64,000 nucleotides of DNA from Microglena sp. YARC (taxonomy: Eukaryota > Chlorophyta > Chlorophyceae > Chlamydomonadales > Chlamydomonadaceae): positions 26,004,327 through 26,068,326 of the forward strand of contig CM039464.1 of assembly GCA_022414725.1 (NCBI GenBank), read 5' to 3'. The translations under genes and the position numbers were made by a program. Every line of letters begins with the position of its first letter. Position 1 is the stretch's first letter. The notes below the pieces were generated by a model. That model was not told the DNA's origin, did no database searches, and saw only the letters and a list, made by a program, of their open reading frames with translations. This document shows, piece after piece, positions 31,201 through 42,430 of this stretch.

Positions 31201-32577
31201 TGCTGAGCAGTGTCATCATTAACAACTCATGCATGCCCCAACTAATCGAGATCAACCATGCCTCTATACCACTTAACTAAAATTCTAAGCCCTATCAGAA
31301 CTCAAAACACTTGAACCGCCAAACTCACGTAGCTAAGGCATACACCTAAGGGGGGAACCAGGGGCACGGGAAGACAAAAGTAGTAACCTCTGACGAACCA
31401 CGGAACGCAACCCAGGGGTCAAAGGAGCCTAAGAGAGAAAAATATCCACAAGATATCATGCCAAGATCCTCCCAGACTAGGGCCAGGACGGCGTCCACTG
31501 CGGCCTGTAGCATGGGCGAAGTCCAGCGCTGAGAGACTGGGATCACAGAAAGGTGGGGAAGCGTTAGGGCTCGAAAAGTCGAGATTTGAGGGTATGGGAA
31601 AAAAGGAGACGAGAATGACAGTGCAGCAAGTCGCACGTGGTGCAGAAAATCGCACTCAATGGCGAGAAAATCGCAATGTCGCAAGGGCAGAAATTCGAAC
31701 ATTTTATCGCTAGGATGCGAAGAGCAGAGCGAGGCATGTAAAGGTCCTAATATCCCGCCGTCGATGATCAGTCAATCTAGTCCCCCCTCTATCGCTTCGA
31801 GCTCACCCGGTTGGGGGGTAGAGGGAGCAGCATACCCGTAGTGGTGCCTGAGACCATACCCCCGCCCTGCTTCCATACCGACCTCCAGAATCTCCAGGGT
31901 CCAGACGCGTTAGGTCGTCCTCCTCTGGCGAATCTACGGCAGTCGCGATTCCGCCAGTTTGATCGAAAAATTTTTTCTCCCAAGGTAGCACAGAGCCTAG
32001 AGCGGCAAGCTCAAATGCCAGGAGCCGACCGGCTCGGCTGGGCAGAGCAAAGGGGCAAAGACGCGTAGAGACATCAGCAGGGAGCTTGGTCGGCTTGGCA
32101 ACCTCCGGTATGCAGGCAGAGCCCTCAATGGTATGACACCGAGAAAAGGTTTAGCGACGTCAAGGACGCGAGCAGACGAAGACGGGGTATCTCCCACCGA
32201 TGTCCGGGCTAGTCCCGCGACTTGACGTCTGCACGTCAGCTTAGTCATCTACGACAGACTCGGGAGGAGGCCGACAGACGGCAGGGGAGGAAAAAGAAGA
32301 GAAGATGGAGGAATGACCGGGGGGGGTTACTTCCACGATGGCGGAAGGACTCTCATGACCGCTAGCAGAGGCAGCTGGTGCACAAACGTCTTAGCCATAT
32401 CTCAAGAGGAAGCCGTTGTTCTCGTTGGAAGGATTGGTCGCAGCCATCGCTGAGAATGATGATGCGCATCCGCGCGTCAGGAAAGACCATCCATGTCATG
32501 GAGTTTCTCAAAATGGCGGGAGGTCCTCGCGGAAGTTGCATCGCAAAAGCAGTGGTAGTAAAATGAAGGGCCCGTAT
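28294..32577. other. Interior of the LTR-like element, no recognised gene
   Basis: About 4.3 kb differs in composition from the LINE sequence around it and is richer in A. A 107-codon open frame lies at 28661-28984 (begins MCNHPWYKRKNDYSS) and another of 118 codons on the minus strand at 31346-31702. Neither shows a known motif. I see no primer binding site that I can match to a tRNA. Confidence 0.4.
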
Positions 32578-32906
32578 AACTATCAGCTTGGATAACACTC
32601 GGAGAGTGGACTTTGTGTGTGCAGCACGCCAATCTATAAATGCGGACGAGAATAAGTTTACAAGCACAGGAGACCCATTAAGGGGCACCAGTGGAGGAAA
32701 GGGGGCGGTAGCCTGGAACCTGATCAGGGTTACAGGCTAGACAGCGCGTGTCAGAAGAAATAGAAAAGCCGAATGACGCAGGCAACAGCAAGCTGACATA
32801 GTACTGTCAGGACCGATACCAAGATAGTTCTAAGGGAGTACACAGGAAGTCACCAGACATAAAACAAGTATAGGCGAGAGCACCGCTATTCAATGCTGAT
32901 ATGTCC
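32578..32906. repeat. Right long terminal repeat candidate
   Basis: It shares the ordered blocks listed for the left repeat. It is preceded by GAAGGGCCCG, which is purine-rich only in part, so a polypurine tract is uncertain. Confidence 0.5.
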
Positions 32907-33077
32907 CTAGTCTTTTCGTCTTTTGTCTTGGATCTTTTGTCTTAAGCGGACTTTTGGTCCAAGTTCTTCTAGTCTTCTTCTTTGGTTTTTCTTCCTCGGT
33001 CCACATAGGGCTAGGTTTTTATCAGATGTTCCCTTTCCTGGTTCCTCCTATGTGGTAAAAAAAAAAAAAAAAAAAAA

Positions 33078-33867
33078 GTAGTCCTAGCCCCTTCTCTTGG
33101 GCTTCCTGTTTTTGGCTTCTTCCATTGGCCTCTCTGGTTTGTTTTGTCTTCTGTTCCGTCGGGATGCTCCTTTGTCCTTAGCCGTGTGTCGCCCAGGTGG
33201 TGTCCGTCCCTTAGCTGTCCCTTTTTTTTTTTTTTTTTACATAGGGAGGAAACAGGAAAGGGAACATCTGATAAAACCTAGCCCTAATGTGCCAAGGAAG
33301 AAAAACCAAAAAAAAAAGAAAAAGGGGGAAGACTAGAGAGACCATGGTGGTATTACCCAAAAGTGTCCGCTAAGACAAATGATCCAAAGACAAAAGACGA
33401 AAAGACTAGGGGACGAAAGAACGAGGGACACAAACTAATTACTGGTGGACAAAGGACAAAGGGCCTTTCCGAGCACCACCCCACCTCCAGCAACACTGTT
33501 CCTCCCAACCAACAGAACACCACTGTAATCCAAGAGCAACACAGAAAAAGAAGGAAAGGCACGCACCGCGAAGGTCTTGCTGGATCTAAGATGAAAACAA
33601 CTGGCAGGGCATCACTCCTGTAACAGGCCAGTGCATCAGGGCATCACTCCTTTACGTAGCAAACCAGCAACAAACTCTCAGCAGCCTAGTAACATGTCTC
33701 TAGGTACCCATGCAGATCAGCAAGCTCTGCAAAGACGACCAGGCGCGGCTTAGCCTTTCTTGTCTTTTTCTTTGGTCTTTTTCTCCTTGGTCACAAAGGG
33801 CTAGGTTTTATCAGTTGCGCCTTTTCCCTGGTTCCCCCTTTGTAAAAAAAAAAAAAAAAAAAAAAAA
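33078..33867 (+). mobile_element. LINE A 3'UTR continuation, split by an inverted B tail
   Basis: The A 3'UTR resumes at 33078. It is interrupted at 33222-33750 by a 5'-truncated B on the minus strand (poly(T) 33222-33238) and ends with the A hairpin and poly(A) (33844-33867). The B insert begins after 'ctgtccctt' and ends before 'cttagcc', so the target duplication is about 3 bp. Confidence 0.8.
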
Positions 33868-36800
33868 CTCTTGCTCCAATGCTCAAAGCTCTACCTATCC
33901 TTGAAGCACACTTTTGGGGGATTCATCTTCCTTCTACTTTTCCACCACCTTTCCCGTTCCCCTCACCCCCAAGTCCACATCAAGCTTATCCAGCTCCAGG
34001 TCACCCTAGCATCACCCCCTTTCTGTGGCTGACCTCTCTTCAATGATAGGAGTCAACATAGGACTGGAGTATGCTCGGGAACTTTTATAGTGCTGATTCC
34101 TCCTTTGGACTGTATCGTCCAAACCCTCAATCAACCCAGGCTAACCAGGATCTTCTGCTCACATCCCTCCCTCGTCCCTCCCCCCTAGTTTATGCAGCCC
34201 TTGCAGAAGGTGTTCAATGGCGATGGCCATAATCACATCAGAGGAGATGGACCTTGCCATCCGCTCTGCTTCTTGAGGCTCCAGCCAGGTTATGACGGAC
34301 TTCCTTTGAAGTCTACAAATGCGTTCCATGAAGAACTGTCCCCGAATCCTTCAAAGGGTTTTTCAACTCTGCCTTCCAAGATCAAGTTAACCTCGCCCCC
34401 CCTAGCACCCCTCCTTTCAGGGAACATCTGCCTTCTTCACAAGACTGGTCAGCCCAAGACTCCCTCGCAGGTTACCGTCTATCACCCTTCTCAATTGCGA
34501 CTTTAAGCTGATCCTTTTGATCATGGCTCACCGGCTGCAACGCCCACTGGAATATCTCATCGACGTCACTCAATTCAGCTTTTCCTCCGTGGGCAGAGAC
34601 ATCAGTGACAAACATCCGCTATCACCTAGGCTTGGCTGCGCGCTGATTGAAAGAGTTTTTTGGCTTACCAGGCTGGTTGCTTGCATTCTGACCTCACTAA
34701 AGCTTATGATTCTGTCAACAGGGGATGGCCTAAAGACAATGTTGCAGCCCATGGGATTCAATAGTGCAGGCATCACGCGCTGGTGCGATAGTCCTCATGA
34801 AAAAAAAATGGCAGCTCTACGGCGAGTGCGTCTCAACGGTTTTCTTCACTACCTTTCCCCAACACTTTCGGCTTCCTCAGGGTGGGGCCTTGAGCTGTAA
34901 TCAATGGTCATCATCTTTGAGCCCTTCATCACCTACAATAACCAACTGAGATCTTGTGGAAGCTCTGCATCCCTTCCGTCTTCCTCAGGAGAGTTTGGCC
35001 CTGCACCTCTGCGTTTTGCTGAGATGGCAAGCACTTTGTCCTCAACCCAGCCACAGATGGGCCTATCATCAAGGAGACATACGTCGTAGCCATTCGGCTG
35101 GCTTACGCCCAGTCTGGTTTCCAAGACCCGTCTTCTGCTTCTTGAACTTCCCAGACATACCCCTCCCTGCAGAATCTGGACCCCGCCCTTGGCACATCAC
35201 TTGACTGGTTTACCACCTCTCATCCCCCAAGACAGTTTCTCACAGAGCCTTTTTTTTTTTTTTTTTTTTTACATAGGGAGGAAACCAGGAAAGGAGAAAC
35301 ATCTGATAAAACCTAGCTCTATGTTGTGACGAGGAAGAAAACCAAACAAGAAGACTAGAGGACATGGACCAAAAGTCCGCTAAGACAAAATATCCGAAGA
35401 CAAAAGAGAAAAGATTGCTGGGCGTGCCGTTCGGGTGCAAGACACTGCCTTTGCAAGGCTGCAGCCTACCAGCACATGCCCATAGCATCTCACGTGCAGC
35501 AGCTCCATGGCTCTCAGCGCAATGCTCAATGTTATTGGGAAGGGCGCATGTTGCTATGCAATGCTTGGCTTCCAAGTTCATCTTCCAGGCTACCTTTGCA
35601 ATCACCCACCAGCGCCTCTCCGCCAGCAGTTTGCAATCCTTCTCTCAATGCTTTGTTTGCAACCTCTAGCCTGCAGGAGGAGGAATCACCACGTCCAGGA
35701 CACTCTCTTCCCACGCTTCGGGACAGCCGTCCTTTCCTTTTCATCGAGGAGGGCTTGCTGTACCCCATCTTGCTTCCCACTCGGCTGCTATGCTGGCCAA
35801 GACCACATGGCTTCTCCTCTTCTTACACAGGTCACCCCTGGCAGCAGCTCTTACCGTCACGGAGATTTCACAGGCTGTGCGCCTTCCTCTCAGGTCAGGC
35901 AAGTGGATACCTATGCCTGGTTACCTGCCCCGTCTTCTGTGGACATCGGTCAATCACCACCAACGGCTTGGCCGGGAAAGTGCAGAGGCATTTTCTCTCT
36001 GCTGAACATTTCGTAGAATTATCGCTCCGCCCATGCAGTGGCCCACAATCCCCCTCCAGAAGACGACCCCCCCTCCATATTTCTGCTCCAGCCCTGACTG
36101 CTTGCAGCTGCCACTGCTGACACCGATGTCTCACGCTTTCTTGGAATGCCCTGATTCTGCCCCTGTCATAGACTGGCTCCTTTCCACTTGGGAAGACCCT
36201 CACCGGTGGGGCAGCGCCTTCCTCGTTGCCCCTTCTTCCTCGCTCGGTTGACGACATCAACCTTTGGCCCGGGACACCTCCTCCCTCTACCTAAGGTTGT
36301 GGTCCTTCCTGCGTATAACACCTTAAGCGCGATATGGCAGGTCCGTTCGTCCCGGGCTGACAGACTGGACCATTCTGAGCGCCCTTCACCACAAGGCTTA
36401 TCTGCTTGCCCTTGGCACCTTCACCAAGCCATCGCTAGGGACTTGGAATGCGCACCCAGACGGATCTTCGACACCTTGATAATGGCGCCTTCTGTCAAGA
36501 TTGGTTGGCGTGGCCTAGATTGCTCTCTCACAGTGGCTTCCTTTGCAAGCTTATGGGCCACCCCCCGATCTTTTGCACCATGATTGGGGTCACTCCCGGT
36601 GACCAGGAGCCTGATACCCCGCACCAGGAAAATGAAATCCCCATGGCCCAGCGCTTCCCTACAATCCCAGACCCAATCCCAGACCCAGCCCAAGCCCACT
36701 AGTTCTAGACGCCTGATCTAGACCCTGACCCAGATCCAGCCCCATTACCGGATCTAGACCTTGCTATAGACGCTGACCCAGACCTCAGCCCATTCCGCCG

Positions 36801-37013
36801 AGCTCTAGACCTGATCTAGACCCTGACTTAGGTCCAGCCAAGCCCAGCTCTAGGCCCCGATCTTGACCCTGACCTAGATCGAGCCCAAGCCCAAGATCAA
36901 GACCCTGCCCCAGATCAGGATCAGGTTCCAGAATTTGGACACAGCACAAGTTCGAACAACGTTCCAGATCTAGGGCTAGATCTGGGACCAAGATCAAGGT
37001 CCAGATTGCGCTA
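33868..37013 (+). pseudogene. LINE A ORF2, frameshifted and internally deleted
   Basis: Readable parts include MIMAHRLQRPLEYLIDVTQ (34517 onward), the CFLNFPDIPL stretch (about 35120-35160) and ESAEAFLL near 35975. The RT active-site segment near 35015 reads with an indel in what should be FADD. After the 1.1 kb deletion comes CSSPDCLQL (about 36083) with the CCHC knuckle (C, C, H, C order kept). The protein would lack the region between the RT and the knuckle. Confidence 0.75.
35252..35414 (-). mobile_element. Family B 3' tail in LINE A
   Basis: Poly(T), the B hairpin with an extra base and about 110 bp of B 3' region are inserted in ORF2 of the surrounding A. The insert is strongly 5'-truncated. 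Confidence 0.75.
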
Positions 37014-37659
37014 AGATCCAGATCAAGATCTAGATCTTGATACTGTCTCTGTCTTCATTCCTGTTGTACATGCCAGACCAGTCTTTTAGGTTTTCGCTTT
37101 GCTTCCAGTTGTCTTTCTTCTTTTTCTGGTTGCCTTCCTGCTTTTTGGCTTGTTTTTTTTGCAGGTTTCTCCCTTAGTTTGCTTCCCCTAGTTCAGTTTC
37201 CACCCCTTAGTTGCCTCCTTAGTTTCCCCCTCAGTTGCCTCCTTAGTCCCCCCCCCCCCCTCCGCCCCTCCCCCCCTTTTTTTCTCTTAGTTTTCTCGCA
37301 TAGTTTTCCTTTTTAGTCCTCCTTAGTTTGCATCTCCTCTTTCAGTCTTTCTGATCCGGTGACGGTTTAGAGGTTGCAATGTTTATGGGCCCCCCCTTCA
37401 TAGGTTTTTTCTTAGTAGTCCTAGCCCCTTCTCTTGGGCTTCCTGTTTTTGGCTTCTTCCCTTGCCTCTCTGGTTTGTTTGTCTTCTGTTCCCGTCCTCT
37501 TTGTCCTTACGTCGCCCAGGTGGTGTCGTCCCTTAGCTGTCCCTTAGCCGTTCTTGTCTTTTTCTTTGGTCTTTTCTCTTGGTCACAAAGGGCTAGGTTT
37601 TATCAGTTGCGCCTTTTCCTGGTTCCCCCATTTGTAAAAAAAAAAAAAAAAAAAAAAAA

Positions 37660-37735
37660 TCAATCCCTACTGGGAAACGCACCTTCAACATCACCCCCCT
37701 TTTCCGTCCATGCCATCATCACCTCACCTTCAAGC
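37660..37735 (+). mobile_element. LINE A internal scrap
   Basis: About 75 bp match A1 near 2630-2700 (CCTTCAACA then CCGTCCATGCC) between an A poly(A) and a B head. It is probably flanking A sequence left between two insertions. Confidence 0.6.
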
Positions 37736-37973
37736 CCCACCGACACTTCGTCCTTCTCTCAGAATCCTCCATCTCCTCCTCTCATCCTGCTCCTTCATGT
37801 CAGCTGCTGAGATACCTAGTAGACGAAGCTTGAGGCGACAATTGGAGCTGGAGGTCCTTTTTTCGCCCTAGCAATGTCTGCTCTCCGGCCGCCTTATAAC
37901 TTTGCTGCGAAGCTGCTTTGGCCAATTCGGCTGGAGCGACTTGCAAATTTCGCGGCTATGGGAGCTGCTCAGT

Positions 37974-38832
37974 TTTTTTTTTTTACAAAGGGAGGAACTA
38001 GGAAAGGGAACATCTGATAAAACCTAGCCCTATGTGACCGAGGAAGAAAAACCAAAGAAGAAGACTAGAGGACATGGACCAAAAGTCTGCTTAGACAAAA
38101 GATCCGAAGACAAAAGACGAAAAGACTAGGCGACAAAAGACCGAGGGACACAAACTAATTACTAGGAGGACAAAGGACTAAGTGCCTTCCGAGCACCACC
38201 CACCCTCCAAGCAACACTGTTCCTCCCAACCACAAACACCACTGTAACCTCCAAGAGCAACACAGAAAAAGAAGGAAAAGGCATGCAAGCAAAGGTCTTG
38301 CTGATCTAAGATTAAAACACTGCAGGGCATGACTCCTGTTACAGGCTAGTGCATCAGGGCATCACTCCTTTAGCAAACCAGCACAGACTCTTAGTAACAT
38401 GTCGCTAGGTCACGCCAATGCAGATCAGCAAGCTATGCAAAAGACGACCAGAAGCGGCGCATGCCTACAGTTCAAAGGTAGCAGAAAACAAGGAAACAAA
38501 AAAACAATGTAGCTTCTATGTAAGCCTCCTGACCTGCAGACTCCTATAACAGTCCAGAGCACGCATCAGGGCATCATCCATCAGCAGACCGGCGAGCCAA
38601 CTCAGCTGTCAAGTAGCATGCCACTTCTTCTCCAATGCAGGCCAGCAAGCTCTGTAAGGAAGAAGACCAAAGCAGGGCATGCTACTGATAAACAAGTCCA
38701 GGTAAAAGCAAACAAAAAACAGTCTTCAGGGCAGGAGCAGCAGATCCACCCCCAAAAACTACTATCCAGCCCTTAGGGCAGCAAAAAGCTAAGACAAACT
38801 GTACCGCTATGGTTTCCAACCAATGTCACACT
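37974..38832 (-). mobile_element. Family B copy, 5'-truncated, inside another B
   Basis: It has a tail with poly(T), a hairpin in which the 5' arm (minus) reads ACATAGGG and the 3' arm reads CCCTTTGT (one mismatch), the 3' region and two internal modules, ending at 'aaccaatgtcaca'. The module with CGCCTTTAAGG is missing, as in 13307-14780. Confidence 0.75.
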
Positions 38833-39030
38833 CAGTGCCCCATTTGAGTGTTACAGACGCTCATGCGGTCTAATCCGCGTACTCTGCCTCCAGAGGTCAG
38901 CATATAAGAGGTCAGCCTACCTGGAGGGGGGGCAGGCTATTCTCTTCAAGTTAATTTGGGACCACCCGACCCCCATCCTTAGTACTTCAGAAGCAGCTCT
39001 CTCCTGATTCCCTTCTTCCGAGCCCCACCC

Positions 39031-39590
39031 GGACCGGTCTGGGCGTGAAAATCGCCCAGACCACAGTTCCACGGGAGATTGCTCTTTTCCTATCTTGCCG
39101 AGGTTTACCTTAGCGGTTAGGGGGCGGCGTTAGATCGAAGGACACGCAGGCTGAGTTACAAATGTGGTTGTGTTCTACATCCTTGTGATCTACAGTACCC
39201 TTGCTGTATCGACCCTGACTTGCGAGAGTAGGAAGGGGGTGGTGAGGTCGATTCCTTAGTATTTTGGCGTCCTGGCCCTAGCAAACCTTGTAGGGAAGTA
39301 CTGTCGGATTTTCTGCCCTCGGGTGGTTCTCTAGTTATGTCTCCTTGATTCCGCCTCTAACGACCATGGCAGGGAGCTTGTCTGCCGTGGTCAACAGGGG
39401 TAGTGGTGAATGTTCGATTGGTCGTGGGTTGGTATCTCTCGCCAACCCTTAGTGCGCCTACTTTGCATATTGTAGGAGTGGCACCACCATTCGAACTGAA
39501 TCCTCTGTGTCGCTGGTTTGTGTCGGGAGACCCACTCCTGGAGTGAAAATCCTTTCACAACTTCAAAAAAAAAAAAAAAAAAAAAAAAAA
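39031..39590 (+). mobile_element. Family C, longest copy
   Basis: This 560 bp insertion in the B head begins with a perfect 10 bp hairpin: GGTCTGGGCG (39036-39045), loop TGAAAAT, CGCCCAGACC (39053-39062). It ends with GTGAAA-ATCC-TTTCAC (39543-39558), ACAACTTC and poly(A). No long frame is present. A diverged relative of its 3' half lies at 40660-40856 without the tail. Size and poly(A) suggest a SINE or other short non-autonomous retroelement. Confidence 0.7.
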
Positions 39591-39955
39591 TTCCTCTTCC
39601 TCTAAGAAATCCTTCCATCTCTCCTCTGCTCCCTGCTCCTTCGTGTCAGCTGCTGAGATACCTAGTAGACGAACCTTTGAGGAGACAATTGGAGCTGGAG
39701 GTCCTTTTTTCGCCCTAGCAATGTCTGCTCTCCGGCCGCCTTGTAACTTTGCTGCGAAGCTGCTTCGGCCAATTCGGCTGGAGCGACTGCAATTTCGCGG
39801 CTATGGGAGCTGCTCAGTGCCCCTTTTGAGTGTTACAGACGCTCATGCGGTCTAATCCGCTACTCTGCCCCCTCCAGAGGTCAGCATAAGAGGTCAGCCT
39901 ATAGGAGGGGGGCAGGCTATTCTCTTCAAGTTATTTGGGACCACCCGACGTCGGT

Positions 39956-40639
39956 AAGAGTTTTGCGCCTCTTGTTTCCCCCTCTTAAATAAGCTAAACT
40001 CTTGAAAGCTCTTGTGGCTTGAAACAAGTCGAATACAAGAGCGGCAAGCAGTGATTGATACACCACTTGTGCAAGACATGTCTCCAAGAGCCTCGCAAGA
40101 GGATGCGTCATGCAAGCGAATGCTTGTTACGTTTTCATTTGTCGCCCTTCGACAGTGGGGCGTTCTCTCATTTGTCGCCCTTTGACAGATGGGGGGCTTC
40201 GAATTCGAATTCGAACAAAGGCGGGAAATGGTGGTTCGGACTTGGTTTTTAGGACCAAGCCATGGAGTACAAGCCTCAGGTACTGCCGTGGCCACAATCA
40301 CGACTTGATTCTGACCTGAATCGATCATCTTCCAAAAGCCGCTTTCTTCCATTCCAAAAGCGTTCTTTTTCCATTCTATTCAAGCTCCCGCAGCTCTTCA
40401 TTGTTCCTCGCATTCGTGTTCCCTTATTTCGTTCTCAATTTCACTGTGCGGTTGATACGGCTTGCTGCTGTTGCGGTTTTTGTGCTGAACTCACATCACC
40501 ACTGGGCGGGAACTACGAGACTCAAATGTAGGGTGGTGTTCGCGGTTCTGGTGGTGTTGCGGCGTGGGTTGGTTTCACCGGAAGCGTCTCTGGGCAAGCT
40601 TATTCTTCTCGCTAGCAGTCAGGCCCAATATTGCTCTTC
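39956..40639. other. Non-LINE sequence, no gene recognised
   Basis: The LINE/B mosaic stops here. The segment contains a two-copy ~32 bp repeat (CATTTGTCGCCCTT at about 40135 and 40168) and a TTCGAATTCGAATTCGAA palindrome at about 40198-40215. Frames of 60-150 codons exist but overlap each other and have no known motif. Confidence 0.4.
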
Positions 40640-40856
40640 TCATAAGCTAGGGTCAGAGAGCATGAGGCTAGCTATGTCTTCCTTGGCTCCGCCTCCAACG
40701 ACCATGGTAGGGAGCTTGTCTGCCGTGGTCAATAGGGGTTGTGGTGGAATGTTCGTTTGGGTCGAGATTGGTAATCTCCCACCGAACCTAAGTGCGCCTA
40801 CTTTGCACATTGTAGGAGGAGCAACGCCATTCAAACTGAAATCCTCTTTGTAATGC
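40640..40856 (+). repeat. Diverged family C-like sequence without tail
   Basis: It matches the C element around 39330-39515 in order: ACGACCATGG, AGGGAGCTTGTCTGCCGTGG, GTGCGCCTACTTTGCA and CATTGTAGGAG. The 3' hairpin and poly(A) are absent. It lies immediately upstream of the putative exon at 40881. Confidence 0.55.
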
Positions 40857-40880
40857 TGCTCCTATTTATTTTGTTGCACA

Positions 40881-41127
40881 GGATGGCTGAACCTCGCTCA
40901 TCAGGTCAGGTCATGCAACAGCTCGCTTTTGGAAGCATGACCAATGCAGATGGGGGACACCTTGTGTACAACCGGACACGTGGTGCTAAATCACGTGCCA
41001 TAAGCAGCTTGTCTTCTGTGTGTTTGGGCAGGAGTGCTGTGCAAGGTAACTGCCTTGAGGAGAGCAAGCACTTGGTCTTTCAGAAGTTGCAAGCAAGGGG
41101 CCACGATTACGTATCGCAACGCAAAAG
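40881..41127 (+). CDS. Putative exon 1 of a host gene, unknown product
   Basis: A T-rich tract ending TTGTTGCACAG precedes GATGGCTGAACC, so the edge could be a splice acceptor or a start Met at 40883. The frame is open (MAEPRSSGQVMQQLAFGSM and on) to donor-like sites AAAAG|GTGGGT (41127/41128) and T|GTAAGT (41136/41137). The protein has no motif I recognise. It is followed by 3.2 kb of tandem repeats that would be an intron. The link to the exons at 44343 and 45091 is a guess based on order only. Confidence 0.3.
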
Positions 41128-41139
41128 GTGGGTTTTGTA

Positions 41140-41580
41140 AGTAGGTTGGTAGGTTGTGGTGTGTTAGAAGTCTGGTAGAAAGTTAGATAGGTGGGTGGGT
41201 GTGGAAAGTAGGTAGTTAAGGTTGATAGGTTGTATGTGTGTTAGTAGTCAGATAGGAAGTTAGGTAAGTGGGTGGGTATTTAGGTAAGAAGGTTAGGTAG
41301 GTGGGGTTACTAAGGTAGGTTTGTTAGGCCTGCTTGCTGGTAGGTAGGTTGGTGAGTAGGTTTGTAGGGTTTTAGTATGTAGGTAGTTATGTATGGTGGG
41401 GTTACACCTAGGTATTTGTAATAGGTAAGTGGGGTGGGTATTTAGGTAAATGTAGGTAGGTAGGGAGGTACTAGGTAGGTAGGTAGGTAGGTTGTTTACT
41501 ATTACTAGGTAGGGTTGGTAGGCGGCTGGTAGGGTCTGGTAGGTAGGTTGGTGAGTAGGTTTTGTAGGGTTTAGTATGTA
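41140..41580 (+). repeat. GTAG-rich tandem repeat
   Basis: Irregular arrays of GTAG and GTAGGTTG units with longer repeats (two GGTTGGTGAGTAGG stretches about 190 bp apart). A similar short tract returns at 42450-42655. Confidence 0.8.
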
Positions 41581-42430
41581 ATCAAATGAAATCACCAAAA
41601 GGCCTAAAATGCCTTTAAAACTTATTTTACAACTTGATCCTGTGATTGGCCGACACAAAATCACTTAAAGGGCCTAAAATTTCTCAAAAACTTATCACTT
41701 AAAGGCTAAAATGCCTTAAAAACTTATTTGTGTACTCCAAATGAAATCAGCCAAAAGGCCTATAATGCCCTTAAAACTTATCACTTAAAGGCCTAAAATG
41801 CTGAAAACTTATTTGTGGGTAATTCCAAATGAAATCACCAAAGGCCTATAATGCGTTTAAAACTTATCACTTAAAGGCCTAAAATGCTTAAACATTATTT
41901 GTGTACTCCAAATGAAATCACCAAAAGGCTATAATGCCTTAAAACTTATCACTTAAAGGCTAAAATGCCTGAAAACTTATTTGTGTAATCCAAATGAAAT
42001 CACCAAAAGGGCCTATAATGCTTAAAACTTATCACTTAAAGGCTAAAATGCCTGAAAACTTATTTTGTGTAATCCAAATGAAATCACCAAAAGGCCTCCG
42101 TAAAATGCCTTAAAACTTGTTGTTATCAATGCTTAAACTTAGGCCTAAAATGCTGAAAACTTATTTGTGTAATCCAAATGAAATCAACCAAAAGGCATAT
42201 AATGTCTTAAACTTATCACTTAAAGGCCTTATAATGCCTGAAAACTTATTTGTGTAATCCAAATGAAAATCACCAAAAAGCCTATAATGCCTTAAAACTT
42301 ATCACTTAAAGGGCTATTATGTCTGAAAGCTTAATTTGTGTAATCCAAATGAAATCACCAAAAGGCCTATAATGCCTTAAACTTATCTTAACCACCAGTG
42401 GCCTATATGATGCCTTAAAACTTATTTCTT
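41580..42430 (+). repeat. Minisatellite, unit about 84 bp
   Basis: About nine to ten units start with CCAAATGAAATCACC (41739, 41827, 41910, 41992, 42076, 42176, 42262, 42347) at spacings of 82-100 bp. Each unit holds two half-units built on AAAGGCCTAtAATGCC and AAAACTTAT. It is AT-rich and direct, with no unique spacers. Confidence 0.9.

Larger units (their letters stand above)
27890..32906. mobile_element. Candidate non-autonomous LTR retrotransposon nested in B
   Basis: A 5.0 kb insertion has two degenerate direct repeats at its ends (about 27897-28293 and 32578-32906). They share GGATAACACT near the start, GGAGGAAAGGGGG in the middle and AGATAGTTCTA near the end. The outer edges read ATATTAGC and GCTGATAT, a near-inverted pair. 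The internal 4.3 kb has only short frames, the longest about 119 codons, and no recognisable gag, protease, integrase or RT. It is a LARD-like element or a strongly decayed one. Strand cannot be set. Confidence 0.5.
27256..33077 (+). mobile_element. Family B, 5'-truncated, split by an LTR-like element
   Basis: B modules and 3' region occupy 27256-27889. The remaining 3' region, hairpin and poly(A) are at 32907-33077. Joining 'cctcgttctttt' to 'gtccctagtc' restores the B sequence seen elsewhere (for example 14600-14625), so 27890-32906 is a later insertion. B itself sits inside the A 3'UTR. Confidence 0.8.
33868..37659 (+). mobile_element. LINE A copy with 1.1 kb internal deletion
   Basis: The copy starts in the region before the RT ('tcttgctccaatgctc'), follows A1 to about 36050, then skips roughly 1.1 kb (A1 2640-3750) and resumes just before the zinc knuckle. 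The Asp-Pro-Leu repeats, 3'UTR, hairpin and poly(A) (37636-37659) follow. A 160 bp inverted B tail is inserted at 35252-35414 within 'cacaga-ttgctgg'. Confidence 0.85.
37737..39955 (+). mobile_element. Family B head monomers with nested B and C insertions
   Basis: The B head runs 37737-37973, is split by an inverted B copy (37974-38832), continues 38833-39030, is split by a C element (39031-39590) and ends 39598-39955. Reassembled, it is about 1.9 head monomers on +. The inverted B shares 'ctcag' on both sides, a likely 5 bp target duplication. No B 3' part follows; unrelated sequence starts at 39956. Confidence 0.75.

Noticed and set aside
41580..42430. CRISPR array
   Set aside because: Direct repeats of about 84 bp have no unique spacers, no cas genes occur and the context is eukaryotic. 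The 21 bp array at 47080 fails for the same reason.
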